Source of the DNA: Albugo candida
Lineage: Eukaryota; Oomycota; Peronosporomycetes; Albuginales; Albuginaceae
Direction: 5' to 3'
DNA: 64,000 nt
Assembly: GCA_905220665.1 (NCBI GenBank)
Contig: CAJNAR010000176.1
Span: forward strand, 432,457 to 496,456
The position numbers and the translations under genes were made by a program. The notes beneath the pieces are model-generated. The model had not been told where the DNA came from, did not search any database, and worked only from the letters and a program-made list of their open reading frames with translations. This document shows positions 23,801 through 35,419 of the stretch, one piece after another (positions within the stretch are counted from its first letter, which is position 1; every line of letters begins with the position of its first letter).

Positions 23801-26800
23801 GTCTTACCGTCAAGGATGATGTTTTAGGTAGCGATAGCATTGCATATAGAGTGCAGTATTGTATGAGTATGAGATTTTTTAACAATAATGCACTGGCATG
23901 CATTATCCTCCAAATATTTTCTTTTCTTTCTAGCATGCATTGAGACAACTGATGAGTTCGCAAACGTTTGACGATTATGCGTCAGGTAAAATTATTGTGC
24001 GACGATCAGACTAAGAAGTATATTACTTGTGCCAAACGTCAAGTAACGCGTGCGTACATAGAGAGTTAAAGCAAGGTGTCGTCATGATGACGCATTGTAC
24101 GGTATATAGGATACTACGTCTTTACCGGAGGTCAATGCACACTAAAGATTTACGTTTTCTCCATTTTTTCTCTACAAAAAACACAAATCATCTTATTATA
24201 CATCAAAACGCAATAAGTATTCTCCCTCACACTCAAACAAACCAGGATGTAGGTCTCGAAAAATCGGTCGGGCTATGTGATGAAAAGAAATATGTTGCTA
24301 GTACTTGGAGTGTCATGATGCTACATCAGATCAGACGTCATGAACAAAGGCTTTGCTAGTGACAAGTAAGTTATCGCAATCGCCAGTTTTGATCAAATCT
24401 TTTAGACTTTGTGCGAAGACACGGCGCGCGTGCAAGAGAATGGTGAAGGTTTAACGATTCTCACAATCGGGTCGCAGTAAAGTAGATCGCTAATCAAAGA
24501 ACACCCGATTAACGAATTCACTGAAATCCGTCAACGAAATGAACTCATTGTCTCGATTGAGAGGAAAGATGGAAGTGAGTGACACTAACTTTCGGAGAAA
24601 ATGCTTTTAGAGTAAGGGACCGCCCCATTTTTAGAAAGAAAGCTACCGTACTACTTTAGGACAGATACGATGCAGCGACCTTAATGCTGGTCTTGCGGGC
24701 CGTGCGAAATGTTTATCGAATGAGTAGATCAATCTCACTATTTTGAAGAACATTGAAATTATGTTTTTAGGAAAGTCTTCAAGTGAAACAATGCCGTAAA
24801 CGCAGTGTATCAAGAAGCTTCGCATTTCTTCAAGACAAATCAGGCGTTTACATCTACGACCATGAGAATACTCACTGCACTTTAGCTATTAGTATACTTT
24901 CTCTGCACTACAAAATATCTGATCAGAACCGAAATTAGAGCTTAGAAAGATCATTATTTTTGGGCTTATGAATGATAAATCCAAAAACAGCATTGCTTTG
25001 TCAGCATTCTGCACGATGACACATAATCTCCGTTAAGTGATGAGTTGATAAAAGGTAGAAAATATGACCTTTAAGCACTTGCATCAATCTACTCCACTTA
25101 TTACAGCATGTAGTGACACATTGAGTACTTCTACGCCTATGCAAGCTGACTTCTACTCAACGTTCACCTGAACATTAGCTAGTTACAAAGCGAAAGTCCG
25201 TTGAATTACGAAAGTCTATTTGAGAAATCTGTAGCTTAGCCAGCGCATTTATTGAGAGTATCATTGCACATCATGTTGAATAGCTCTTCTAACATGCAGA
25301 TGCAATTCCGAGAACCCTTATGTGGTAAAAGTCCTTTGAATAGTTTTTCAATTGAATGTTGAATTCACCAAACATGTACCACACACAGCTGCGAAAGCCA
25401 ATCCAAATACGCTAATTACCTCGGTGCGTGCAGAATTGCTTCACTGGAAGCATCTACCGCTGGGTCGAGTGGTGTATTGAGACAAAAAATGTAAGCGATG
25501 TGCTGGGGCCAATTCAAAGTTTTTGCTGAAGAGGAGTATTCAAAAAAGGCATTCTTTTCTGGTCTTTACCGGTGCGTATTAAAGTGAATATCCACACGTG
25601 TATCGTGAATGAGAAGACGCAAAACCAAATTGCGGTTTTTTATGGTTCATTAGGTGAGGTCCTCAGCTTTCAGATGTTCTGGATATTGACGAACGAAGAA
25701 TTGTCAGCAAACAGGCACTGAGATTCTGTGTTGGATGTAGAAAATGCTGGTAGCGTCGTTGCGAACATTATGTATTGCATTTTTGAATAGAAAAGCTGAA
25801 ATGACTCTAGTTGATTGTGCAAATTCGGATTCTTTAAGCACAACTAGTCGAGTCTTCCGAATGGATGTTGCCATTAAAAGTTTCACCATTGTATGGATTC
25901 TGTTAAACATTAACCGTAATTGCTGAGACGTAGCGCTACGTCGATCTAGTCAACAGTCTTTAGCATATACGGATCATCTTTATGCTTCTTTTCACTTATT
26001 TTTGGAGCGAGTGGTGAAAAGCTAGAAATTCGTTCAGATGATAGGCCTGGTTGATAGGAGCTCATGATGATCACGGAGGGCTCCTCACCATATATGTTCA
26101 ATTCATCTGATCAACACTTTACACCCACCTCGAGCCGTAACAACCATAGTAACACATATGTGTGTATTAAACGACTATGATGGCCTGAAATACAAATCAC
26201 TGTCTCGTCACTGAGAAATTAGATTCAGCGACCTTTTGTATATAACAGGGTCAGCACACTGGCAAAGTCTTCAAATCTCTAGCTTTGGTTGCTCGTGCCA
26301 ACATGAACTCAATATTTTGAATAATGTTCGGCATTGATCTCCTCCGCGATAATATTTTGTCGGGACTTTACTTCCCGCTTTGCAGGACGTTCCAAAAGAA
26401 CGTATCGATTTCATCGCACAAAAAACTTAACATGCTACTTCAAAATGTGTGCTGCAAAAACTCGGTTCAACAAAAATAGATGCGCTATTGGCCCAACGCA
26501 CGAGCTTTCGCGCCCGTGCATAGTTGAAGCAACCATTTGTGAATGTTAGATGATCAACGGCTGGTCGAATAGTTTCGTCAGGTTTGTGCAAAATGGACCA
26601 GCCTGGATGCATGAAAAGTTTGTTGTCCCTCAGCTCGTTAGTTTGGAACGGGTGGATAGTACTTTTGAATTTAGCTCTCATGAGATTTCCACAAGGGGAG
26701 TGACCATGAATCTTCTTGTACCCTGCGACTAAAATCTACAGGATCTCCCTATAGATGACTCGAACCTCGTCAACTGTTGATGGTTGCTCCATTTTTTCAA

Positions 26801-28130
26801 CTGTTCTATGCCGTTTCCGATAAAATTATGCAGCCTGTCTGAAGAGTAAATATAAGTATTAGAGAAGATGAATTGACTGTGTTGAGCATGTACCGGGTTG
26901 GCAATGGCTACGATCTCTTCTATTTTCAATCACAAAAAAACCGAGCAGTGATAAATATAGTCTACTTGCAAACGCGAGTGAATTCATTTCTTTGAAATCA
27001 TCAATTGTAACGTTTCTTACGGTGGATCTATCCTTGTGAAGAATCAAATGCATGGCTACATCAAGGCACCGAGAGGCACACTAGTGTTGTGAAGCTTTTT
27101 TTATCAGATACTGGAGGGGAGTAGCCGGAACATTTTTTTGGGGTGAGACGTTGGGAGGAGAAGCGAAATGCAATGATATCTGATTGAGCGTTTCTATTTC
27201 AATTGTTTAATCACCGCTCTTGGCTCTGTACTGGAAATGACATCTTCTGAAAGGTTACCCAAGTTCGTTTTCTGCTGTTCGTTTATTTTTCTTTGTTAAG
27301 GGTAGTCGCGGCAGGTCAAAAATCCAACCGGAATTTATTGAAAGAAGGAAGTTACGTTGGAATAGAAAAGCCTTATCCCTGAAATGGGAAAAGCTTTTTG
27401 CCGAGTGCGATTTTTTCCCAAGTTTCTTCAATAAGCACTAGTGCTTCTGTGCATATGGTCGGGGGGCACACAGGAGATTCTTTACGTCGACATGACAATT
27501 CTTTTAAAGCATCACACTTTCGACAGGTGTCAAGGAGAATACCACACCGCCTATCGTCAACAGATTTCAAAATACTCTTCCGTCAGTCTCAAAATCGACT
27601 TCAAAGAAGAAAACCCGTCTTTCTAACGTTCCGTATTTAAGAGTAGTACCATTAGCCTAGAAGGTATTCGACTGATACTGAAACTCGTCTGCGGACGTGA
27701 CGATAGCCCGAACATTCTCTACGGGAAAGCTTGGCATCTGTACAGCCTAGCCACTATCTAGGCGAAATTCAATTACTGGGTTGCCATGATCCCGGAGTAG
27801 AAAGGTTAAAAAAAATCCATTTGGAATAAGGGCCGATGCCTGACCGGTTTCCTGAAGCATCGAATAAGTGCTTTAGCAATCTTGATAGGCTTTTTTGCTT
27901 CGCTTTTGTCAGCAACAACAACCCAGTTCGGATGCCCTCCGGTATAGCGGTCAGTTATTGCAAGAATACTCACTACATTTTATTTCCGAAGCTTCATGCG
28001 ATGTTGCGCTTAAGCTTGAGCCTTGTGAAGACTCTTGCGACTAAAAAAGGCTAATGTTATTTACGTCCACAGTTTCAGTTGCTTGTTCATGCTTTTTGCT
28101 ACGAGGCAATGCTATTTTCATCTTTTCCAC
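20840..28130. other. Long gene-poor stretch
   Basis: Nothing recognised with confidence. Two frames are worth noting. 23032-23388 plus is open for about 119 codons with a hydrophilic, coding-like composition, but has no ATG near its start. 21612-21839 plus begins at an ATG with a hydrophobic stretch, and another frame just after it contains a short GYTPLHW ankyrin-like string. Neither has further support. Confidence 0.4.
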
Positions 28131-28137
28131 CAAGGAA

Positions 28138-28524
28138 TTAACCTACGTTCCCCGTCATCACATAAAGATGATGCCTTATCACACGATAACGCAGCCACCA
28201 GATCTGGGTGATTAAGGGGGCTTCGACCTCACCACAATTGGAGGCGCGCACTGTAGATTGCATCGAGATTTCGATGTGAAGCATAGTTTTAGACACGATA
28301 AAATAGAAAAAGATTTTTTTGGAAACTGAGCATGGACTGGCGGGGGACGTAGTAATTGTCAAGTTGCGATGTCCTTGACACGTGATTGATGCAATGATTT
28401 TATCGGTGATTACCCAAGATGGATCCACACGAGATAAATAATGTTCTACCTTACACACAAGAATGAAATGGAGTTGCAGGTTGAGGTTGAAGTCAACGAG
28501 AGGCGTTCCGGAGATTGTATTCAC
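28138..28524 (-). pseudogene. Possible degraded member of the secreted family
   Basis: The minus-strand frame (start at a GTG, no ATG) contains SITCQGHRNLTITTSPASPC followed by IFFYFIVSKTMLHIE. These resemble, in order and spacing, the third cysteine, the [IT]-S-P turn, the fourth cysteine and the F-[IR]-F..K..hhh.E strand of the gene at 30059. No signal peptide is convincing and the C-terminal half is absent. The match is weak and could be chance. Confidence 0.25.
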
Positions 28525-29680
28525 CGTTTAAGTTCATAGAACCGTGCGTAAACACTTTTGCGTAGTTGGAGTGTCTGACTCTGGGTTCTACATTTGAAAG
28601 GGAATGACAAATGATAAAAGATGCACACACGAAGTAATTCATGTCACGGATGAAAAAAAATCTTCAATCTTGCAAAATTCGCGTGCACAACATCTTTTGT
28701 AATTCGAGTGAGTTTGAGTAAAAGAAATTGACACGCAAGCAGGTTAAAGAGTTGACGAGCGCAAGGTGTTCTTTTACTTTTATTTGTAGGTTTTTCTACG
28801 CGATAAATATGGTGTAGCCTTTCACTTGACCGCAAATGCATTAATCACATGACCATCATTCAGTCGACGATGACTTGGTCAGTCGTTTCAGAGATGAAAA
28901 ATTGGTAGTGGGCACCGAGATTACCTGATTAAGAACCCGTGAGTGTGAAATGTAAACATGAAAACACCTCGCACATCGCATAAAACCTTTAAGCGTTGAT
29001 TCACTGTAAAGTCAACATTCTGTAAATATAATAATGCATTTTATCCTAGACAACAGCTTTAAGCGAGAGAACTACAAATATGTACATATCTCGCTGAATA
29101 TTAGACATGCTTTCTATCAAATATGATTCGATACAGTCGCGTCTATTGATAGCCTGATGTTACAACCTTACAATCGTATACACTCCAGCCAAATTCCTCA
29201 GACGTCTATTTCGCCAGAGGACAACCACTCTTGTAGTCGTACACAACAATCCGTATCATCTTCCTCAATGCCCACAAGACACTACAGTCACTTATTGCAA
29301 TAACAAGTGCAGTGGCATCACTCAATATACATTACGATCGGTACACCAAATGTAAAACAGTACAAGAAGGCACCCAAATCCCTTTTTTGTCTCTTACAGC
29401 ACGTTTTACCACACGCTTTGACTTGGAAGAATCTTGTGTGTAATACGAAAGAGGTGACGTCGTGATCGTAGCGCGCTATTAAGGTTGTAGAAATTCACAT
29501 CGAGTGTACAAGAAGCAAAACACTTAACTGTTGAAAAAGGGTTGTGGATAAGTAGGATCAGATTCTCTGGTTATGATTGTAGTTAAGCAGTTATCTATTT
29601 TGCAGTTAAGAGCATGTCTATCCTGCCTGACAACAGTTAAGTAGTGCAGCATGCACATTCTATTCATAACCGCTTTTAAT
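28525..29680. other. Gene-less stretch
   Basis: No gene or repeat recognised. A sequence around 29680-29705 (CACGATGTACGTGATATCGC) resembles 19055-19075 and may be the outer edge of the segmental duplication that includes the two family genes. Confidence 0.4.
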
Positions 29681-29865
29681 CACGATGTACGTGATATCGC
29701 GCTTGAGAGTATGATGCAAGCTTCCAGCGTTGGAAGGATAATTAGCCTGTAAAATAATTAGTCGATAGTGAGAGAGCGGAATTAACATACATATTACATT
29801 CTTAGTAGCAGACGCACCACGTGCCATAACACGTTGCAACTATCTCTTTATTATGTACCATTGTT

Positions 29866-29955
29866 AGAGTATCGAATCACCTGTAAAACATGATATATCT
29901 CATCCTGATATTTTGACAACATTTAAACCTTCTAAGGATTGTTCTCGAATGTTCC
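29866..29955 (+). promoter_or_regulatory. Conserved distal upstream block of the 30059 gene
   Basis: Counterpart of 19481-19570: AATCACCTGTAAAACATGAT, GACAACATTTAAA and GGATTGTTCTCGAATGTTCC in the same order. It lies about 100-190 bp before the ATG. Confidence 0.55.
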
Positions 29956-30008
29956 TACCACAACACCTCATAGCTCTGTACACCTTCCGAAATTTTCATA
30001 TGGTCGGA

Positions 30009-30025
30009 TAATTCTTTCAATTCCG
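30009..30025 (+). promoter_or_regulatory. Weak Inr plus FPR-like core promoter
   Basis: TAATTCTTTCAATTCCG aligns with the clean element of the paralogue (TCATTTTCGAAATTCCC), with the key C changed to A. The presumed start A at 30011 is 48 nt before the ATG. It is weaker than at the other loci. Confidence 0.35.
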
Positions 30026-30058
30026 AATAATCATCGCTCAAGCAACGGGTCCACGATT

Positions 30059-30727
30059 ATGAAGATATCTCTCATCCTTTGCATGCTTCATCAGGCGATT
30101 TGTGTTTCTTCAGAAGTCTCCAAGTGCGAACTCAATCCGCCGTTGACTTGCAATAGTGAACAGGAGGGTTATGTTTCCATCGGAAATATTGCTGTGATAA
30201 GCTTTCCACAGACAATTGTATTTCATTGTGCAGAAAAGCTAAGTGTTTCTGCAATTGACATCAGCCCACATGGGAGTAATGCTTGTGACACCTTTATTTT
30301 TCGCTTCCAAGGAAAAGACTTATATTTGGCTGAAGAAAATCCAAAGTACACCCGTGAGCTTAAATATGCAGTCGGAAGAGGAAGCAACAATTGGGTGGTA
30401 GCCTCAGTGTCGATCAAATTTGTTGGAAAAATACACCATAAGCAAGATATTTTGTTCGACTTCGACAATGAGAAACTTGCTGTTCCAGAGGAATATCTTG
30501 ATGGTATTGAACATCATGATCCGTATATCATGTGCCTCTCTGTAAAGGGCCATTTGGAATGTATCAGTATCCCTACGAGCAAGATGACGAGAAGTGACAA
30601 GTTGGTCTTTGGCACACATGCAATGAGTGAGTTCGGTGTAGAATTCAGTAAGGAAGGAGATGAATTCTCTGTGGCATTTGAAAAAAAAGAAAAGAAAGAA
30701 CTTTCAGAACTCTTAGAAGCACAATAA
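30059..30727 (+). CDS. Secreted single-lobe pseudo-aspartic-protease-family protein (222 aa)
   Basis: The ATG at 30059 begins a signal peptide (residues 1-18, MKISLILCMLHQAICVSS); the frame is open further upstream, but that lies before the promoter. Mature cysteines: C23, C31, C57, C76, then C159 and C168. From C76 the order follows the C-terminal lobe of a pepsin-like protease: FIFRF strand (79-83), W112 with VASVSIKFVGK (114-124), the D134...A141-V142-P143 loop with D-to-P spacing of nine as in DTG[ST]xxxxxP, a C-x(8)-C hairpin, and the last strands with G185, F196 and VAF (205-207). The catalytic DTGT/S position reads DFDN, so protease activity is not expected. A Lys/Glu-rich tail ends the protein. 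Intact, intronless, probably expressed and exported. Function unknown; a decoy or inhibitor role is speculation. Confidence 0.75.
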   Translation: MKISLILCMLHQAICVSSEVSKCELNPPLTCNSEQEGYVSIGNIAVISFPQTIVFHCAEKLSVSAIDISPHGSNACDTFIFRFQGKDLYLAEENPKYTRELKYAVGRGSNNWVVASVSIKFVGKIHHKQDILFDFDNEKLAVPEEYLDGIEHHDPYIMCLSVKGHLECISIPTSKMTRSDKLVFGTHAMSEFGVEFSKEGDEFSVAFEKKEKKELSELLEAQ

Positions 30728-30729
30728 AA

Positions 30730-33585
30730 TGATAAATTGATTTGCCAGCATACTTTAGTTTGATTGACTTTGATCCATCTCTGAAGCAGTTGTTTCATTG
30801 ACTTCGGTGCAAGTTCCTTGCCTAGTAAGTACTATATGGTGTCTCCGAGTGTTCTTTAGCTTTAAGATAAAGACTAGAACAATGCTGTTTTGTGCGAATC
30901 AAGATATGAACCCGAATAACCGCAACTCATCTATTAAAGTTGCTGAAGAAGCCCACGAACAAGCTCAAATACCTGACCCACACGTGTTAGTAGCACCGTG
31001 TTGAATCATAAACACATCAAGCGAATAAAGCTGCTACGATACGTACGAAAAGCGGTTTCATGGCACTCGGGAATCACATGTCGTCCCATTGCATCATGCA
31101 GAATGCTGCACGAAGCGATAGACGTTGCCTGAGCAAGCGCATGGGTTATATGCCCGTAATTTGACAAAAATACTGGACAAAGCACTTGATGCAGCCTGCT
31201 TCGTACCAAACAATACGTTTACTTGTTCAAACTTTGTCTTCGCTCGTAATCACCAGCATGAAAATTTACATTAGGCCCATCTGTGCTTTTATCAAAGAAT
31301 CAATTCACCTCCTGCTTCATCGAATCAACATTTTGATATAAAGGATTAAAGAGATCTGATTTTGACACCTTGACGTGATTCCGATGCAGTTGACCACTTA
31401 ACCATTGTGATGTATTGGTATGACCATCACTTATAGCTGAGACGAAGAATTCAGCGAAATTATGGACGGGTATCGTAATTCTTTGCATTCTCTTCCTTGG
31501 CAATATTCTTTTTTTCAATTCGCTCGATGCGAATATATAGACACATTATGAAGATGAACCCTTGATTGATTGTTTTCAATGCCTGTAAGGAGATTCAATT
31601 CCGCAGCTTCAAATTATCACTTTGGGACTTTTAATTCATCCGCAAATTTAAGGTTGCAGACGTTGGAATTTAGTACAAAAGTAGAAATGTCGGATTTTTA
31701 AGGAAAGTCAACGACTTGCAAAAGCAAGAACTTTTGTGCGAAGGCGTAACAATATCCGTGCTTTAAGGAGGTTGATTTTAGAGGTAGACAACATCGAAGA
31801 GGCTCTAGTTGTAAAAAATAAAGCGTTTACTCTCTATGTCTAATAAACCCTTCGCTCCTGGTACATTTCGTATCCAGGGCTTTTGAGTCCGCATCATCTT
31901 GTACCCAAAAATTCATGGAATTGGTTGCCTTGAGTGGTCGCGGGAATTAGAGAGAGATAATAACTACGCATTTGTATGTCAAAAGATTGATCAGACGGAA
32001 AATGAATCATGATTGCAATACAGACGAATGCCACCGACAATATGTGAAGGTAGTCAACGCTGATTGCGCGCAAGTATCTGATGCAAGAAAAGGCTTATGT
32101 AAGTGCCTACACGTATAATAAATAGCTTTACTAAATTGAGATGGGATCAGAGCTAAAACGCGCATATAACTGCTCTCAATGAGTTCTGGTTTCTTCAGGC
32201 GCTTAATTTTCTTGCGTCGTATTATTCCATCTCATCTATCTTTCCGTTGGCTTCCGACATTATAAACGGCTGTCATGCGATCCAAAAAATGCTCGTCTCT
32301 TTATTGTAGAGTTCTTGGACGACTATATCCTTACCGTGCTTATGTTTTCGGAAGAAAACGAGCTAGATCCGGGTTCGTATTTTTGTTCGGCAGCACGAGT
32401 GCGAGTTCGCAGAGGGCAACATTTATTTATTTGCTGTTTCATTTCTCCTCAATAGAGATGATGTAGCGGTAATGTCTAAAGCAATGTACTAGTACTCTTG
32501 TGTCTGTACACGCTTCTTGTTTCATTTGAGGAATTTCGACAGTCAGCGAGTTGAATATTAAAGCTAATGATACCGTTCCAAGCCTCAATCCCATCTTCAG
32601 GTACACTCAGCAAATAACCCGCCAGTATGTCTGGCATAAGATCCATGTACACCATCTCCAGCCATCGAACATTTCTTTATGTGTAAATTCAACATAAATT
32701 AAGCATTGAAGTGTCCAAGATGTATAAAGGTGTAAATAGTGAAACCTCCCTTCTGAATCAAAGAATGGCCATTGCGATATAGAACAGTTGAGATCTCATC
32801 TGGAGATGTCTATATTACCAGAATTAGACCAACTGACTACCTTGAATACCTAAGCTAGCTTGAGGCATACAAATACATACAAAATGTTCCAAAATTGATA
32901 AAACAGTATATCTTGCTCTTGACAGTCCTTAATTGCGGTATCCTGACGCCACCAGACCATAAGATTGTGTCTAGGTTGTATTTTATTTGAATAATGGCCA
33001 AAAGTATCTTGCTACCCAAATTGGTAACAAACATAATGGCCTGAGCACAAATATTTAACGAGGGCAGGACTGGAGCTGGACTTCCATTTCTTCTTGCTGG
33101 CGCCGTACGCATCTTTGGGTCCTGTAAGAGCCACCAAATGATCTTCGGGTTGCGATTGGCCCAGCACCATGGTAATCTCAATACGTATGTCTTTATAGAA
33201 ACACTACCTTCGAAAGAAACAAACTAGCGCACTAACAGCGGTGTATATCACGGAAACGGCTAATAGCTATGTCACGAAGGTGGCTAATCGCTGATCGAAC
33301 AGAAGACGATTCCGACAGATCCAGACGAAAATGCAGCATCACTGCGGGTAATGTAGGGCTTAATTGAAATAAACGTTATCCAAATTCTCCAATTTACATC
33401 TGTATCGTGACACAAGAGCGCAGGCAATATGTGACCTGTCCGAATCGTCCTTTGTTCAATCAGCAATTAGCCACCTCTGTAATATAGCTACTAGCTTTTT
33501 CCGTGATGTAAAGCACGATTAGGGCACAAGTTTGCTCTTTTCGAAGGCCGTTTTTCTGTGGTGCGTGTTCGCACTCGAGAAAGAA
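30730..33585. other. Gene-less stretch
   Basis: No gene recognised. Frames of about 60-108 codons on both strands (for example 32855-33181 minus) lack features. Confidence 0.4.
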
Positions 33586-35060
33586 TTTTCAATCGTATTC
33601 TAAGCTCCACACGAATGTTGAGTGTGCAACATACATAATGTTGGGTTTAATACATTTGCAAAACCTGAATTGTGAACGAACTGGCAGCATCCTAAGGGTC
33701 AGACGAAACTGTGTACTTTCGAAGTCGGATGAAAGCATATTTGAAAGATACCGTGATGTACCATCAAAGCTAGAACGATTTCTGCATCTGTTGGGTCCCA
33801 TCCCTCCCTTGACGAATAATGTGTTAACATCAGAAGACTCTTCGTTGCTTCGGGAGTTTTCGAAACAATCGTGGAATTGGAGGTGGCATAATAGATGGGA
33901 AGAGGTGCTTCTTGCTTTGTGCTCCATCATAAAACTGTCTGGTACTTGAGCCTGGTTGGATCCAAGTAATGACAGAACTGTCGAATTGATACGCTGCACT
34001 GCATCAATAGAGATTTAAATCAGCAAGTTTTCTTCTGGCATATCTGATGTATTCGCTTCTTCATCGCTCTAGTATCAGTCGAGGAATGCTTCTCCGTTGG
34101 TCATGTGTAGCCATCTCTGTAAATTTTCTGAACTTGGGATCCTGAAGGCTGAAGGGAACAATTTCCGAAATGTGGTAGTGCGATGAGTTCGTCCACTAAG
34201 CCAAAATTTTACCGATTATCTTGTGTACTCGAATTACGAGTAGCAGTTCCATACCTAATATTGCTCCCAGTGCAACCATATCGGTTGAGCCATGTAATAT
34301 CGCCGCCGTCATCAAGAATTCGAATCCTTAAATACTAAAGTTCCGATCCATCTGATGCCGCTTTTTCAGTGATCGTCTCTACAAGACGATTTTGCTATTC
34401 TGACGAAAAAATACTTGAATCAAATCCAGTCTAGGTTATTGGATTCTTTCACATGGAGTACCTAAGTCGATCCCTTAGCTAATGATAGAGCTCATGACAC
34501 CATCCCACTGATCTCTGGCCTTTTTCATGAATACTTTCCCTTAAGTTCGATGTCACGGTGCCACAATTGGTGACATATTCGATCGGTCTGGGACGACAAA
34601 AACTCGAAAACAATGCTCGGAATAGCTCTCCATATTCTTCACGTGACGCTCGAAGCTCTCATCTTGGTTAGAACAGGCGCGTTTCTTTTGACCGATACTC
34701 TGAATTCCTGGCAACTCGGTTCGAATAGACTGCCACGATTGATTGGCATTTTTCGTGACATATTTAGCTGATAGGACTGCTGGAGCACGCCATTTCGACT
34801 CACCTTCACGTCGCTTATCTTGGAACCCTTTTCTCTAAGTGCTCAAATCTAATTTCCTTATGGTGCAAATCCCCTAGAGCCAACATTTTTTGACCAGACA
34901 CAAAGTCTGTCAGACACCTGTAATGGAAAGCTTTGTCACTTTTTCTTACATCAAACAATAGCTTTTTAAAGTGCTGAACATTTTGTTGCAAGCCGATTGT
35001 GAATATCTTTTTTTTCATGGTGCTGCTGATACGCCTAAAAGATTGACTTTTATGCATTTT
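33586..35060 (-). other. Unassigned, possibly decayed coding region
   Basis: Both strands have long frames: 33638-33949 plus begins at an ATG, and 33589-33999, 34815-35057 and the region around 34640-34830 are open on the minus strand. Short minus-strand strings such as LWHRDIELK (near 34560) and STDMVALGAIL (near 34290) recall protein-kinase HRD and DxW[AS]xG motifs, in the right order but with unmatched surroundings. I do not assign a function. Confidence 0.2.
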
Positions 35061-35419
35061 TTCCTAAGATCGGCAGAATTTGAAACACCCCGTGTGAAAG
35101 GTCGTACGCTGTGCGAACGTTTCTCGTAGCTAGAATGAAAGGAAATAAAGCAGGCAAGGTATTCAAACAAAAGAGAAATGTGTATGTACAGTTTTTGGCC
35201 TGGGATGAGAGGAAATAGGGCATGGAGGTATAGAAAAAACGAGAAATGGCGATATATATGGCAGAGTCATAAGGAAATCCAAAAAAAGCTCAAACACCTG
35301 TCAACACATCGATATGCCTGCAGAAATCAATCGTTGACGCGTAGACGTCGGTGCGATTTCATCTTCCATCTGTCCCACTCAACCTTCTCCGCCTCAACGC
35401 CATCCTTGTCTTTGATTTA

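Noticed and set aside
33586..34830. Decayed protein kinase on the minus strand
   Set aside because: Only two short motif-like strings (LWHRDIELK and DMVALGAIL) fit; no glycine loop, DFG or APE was found, so the match is not reliable.
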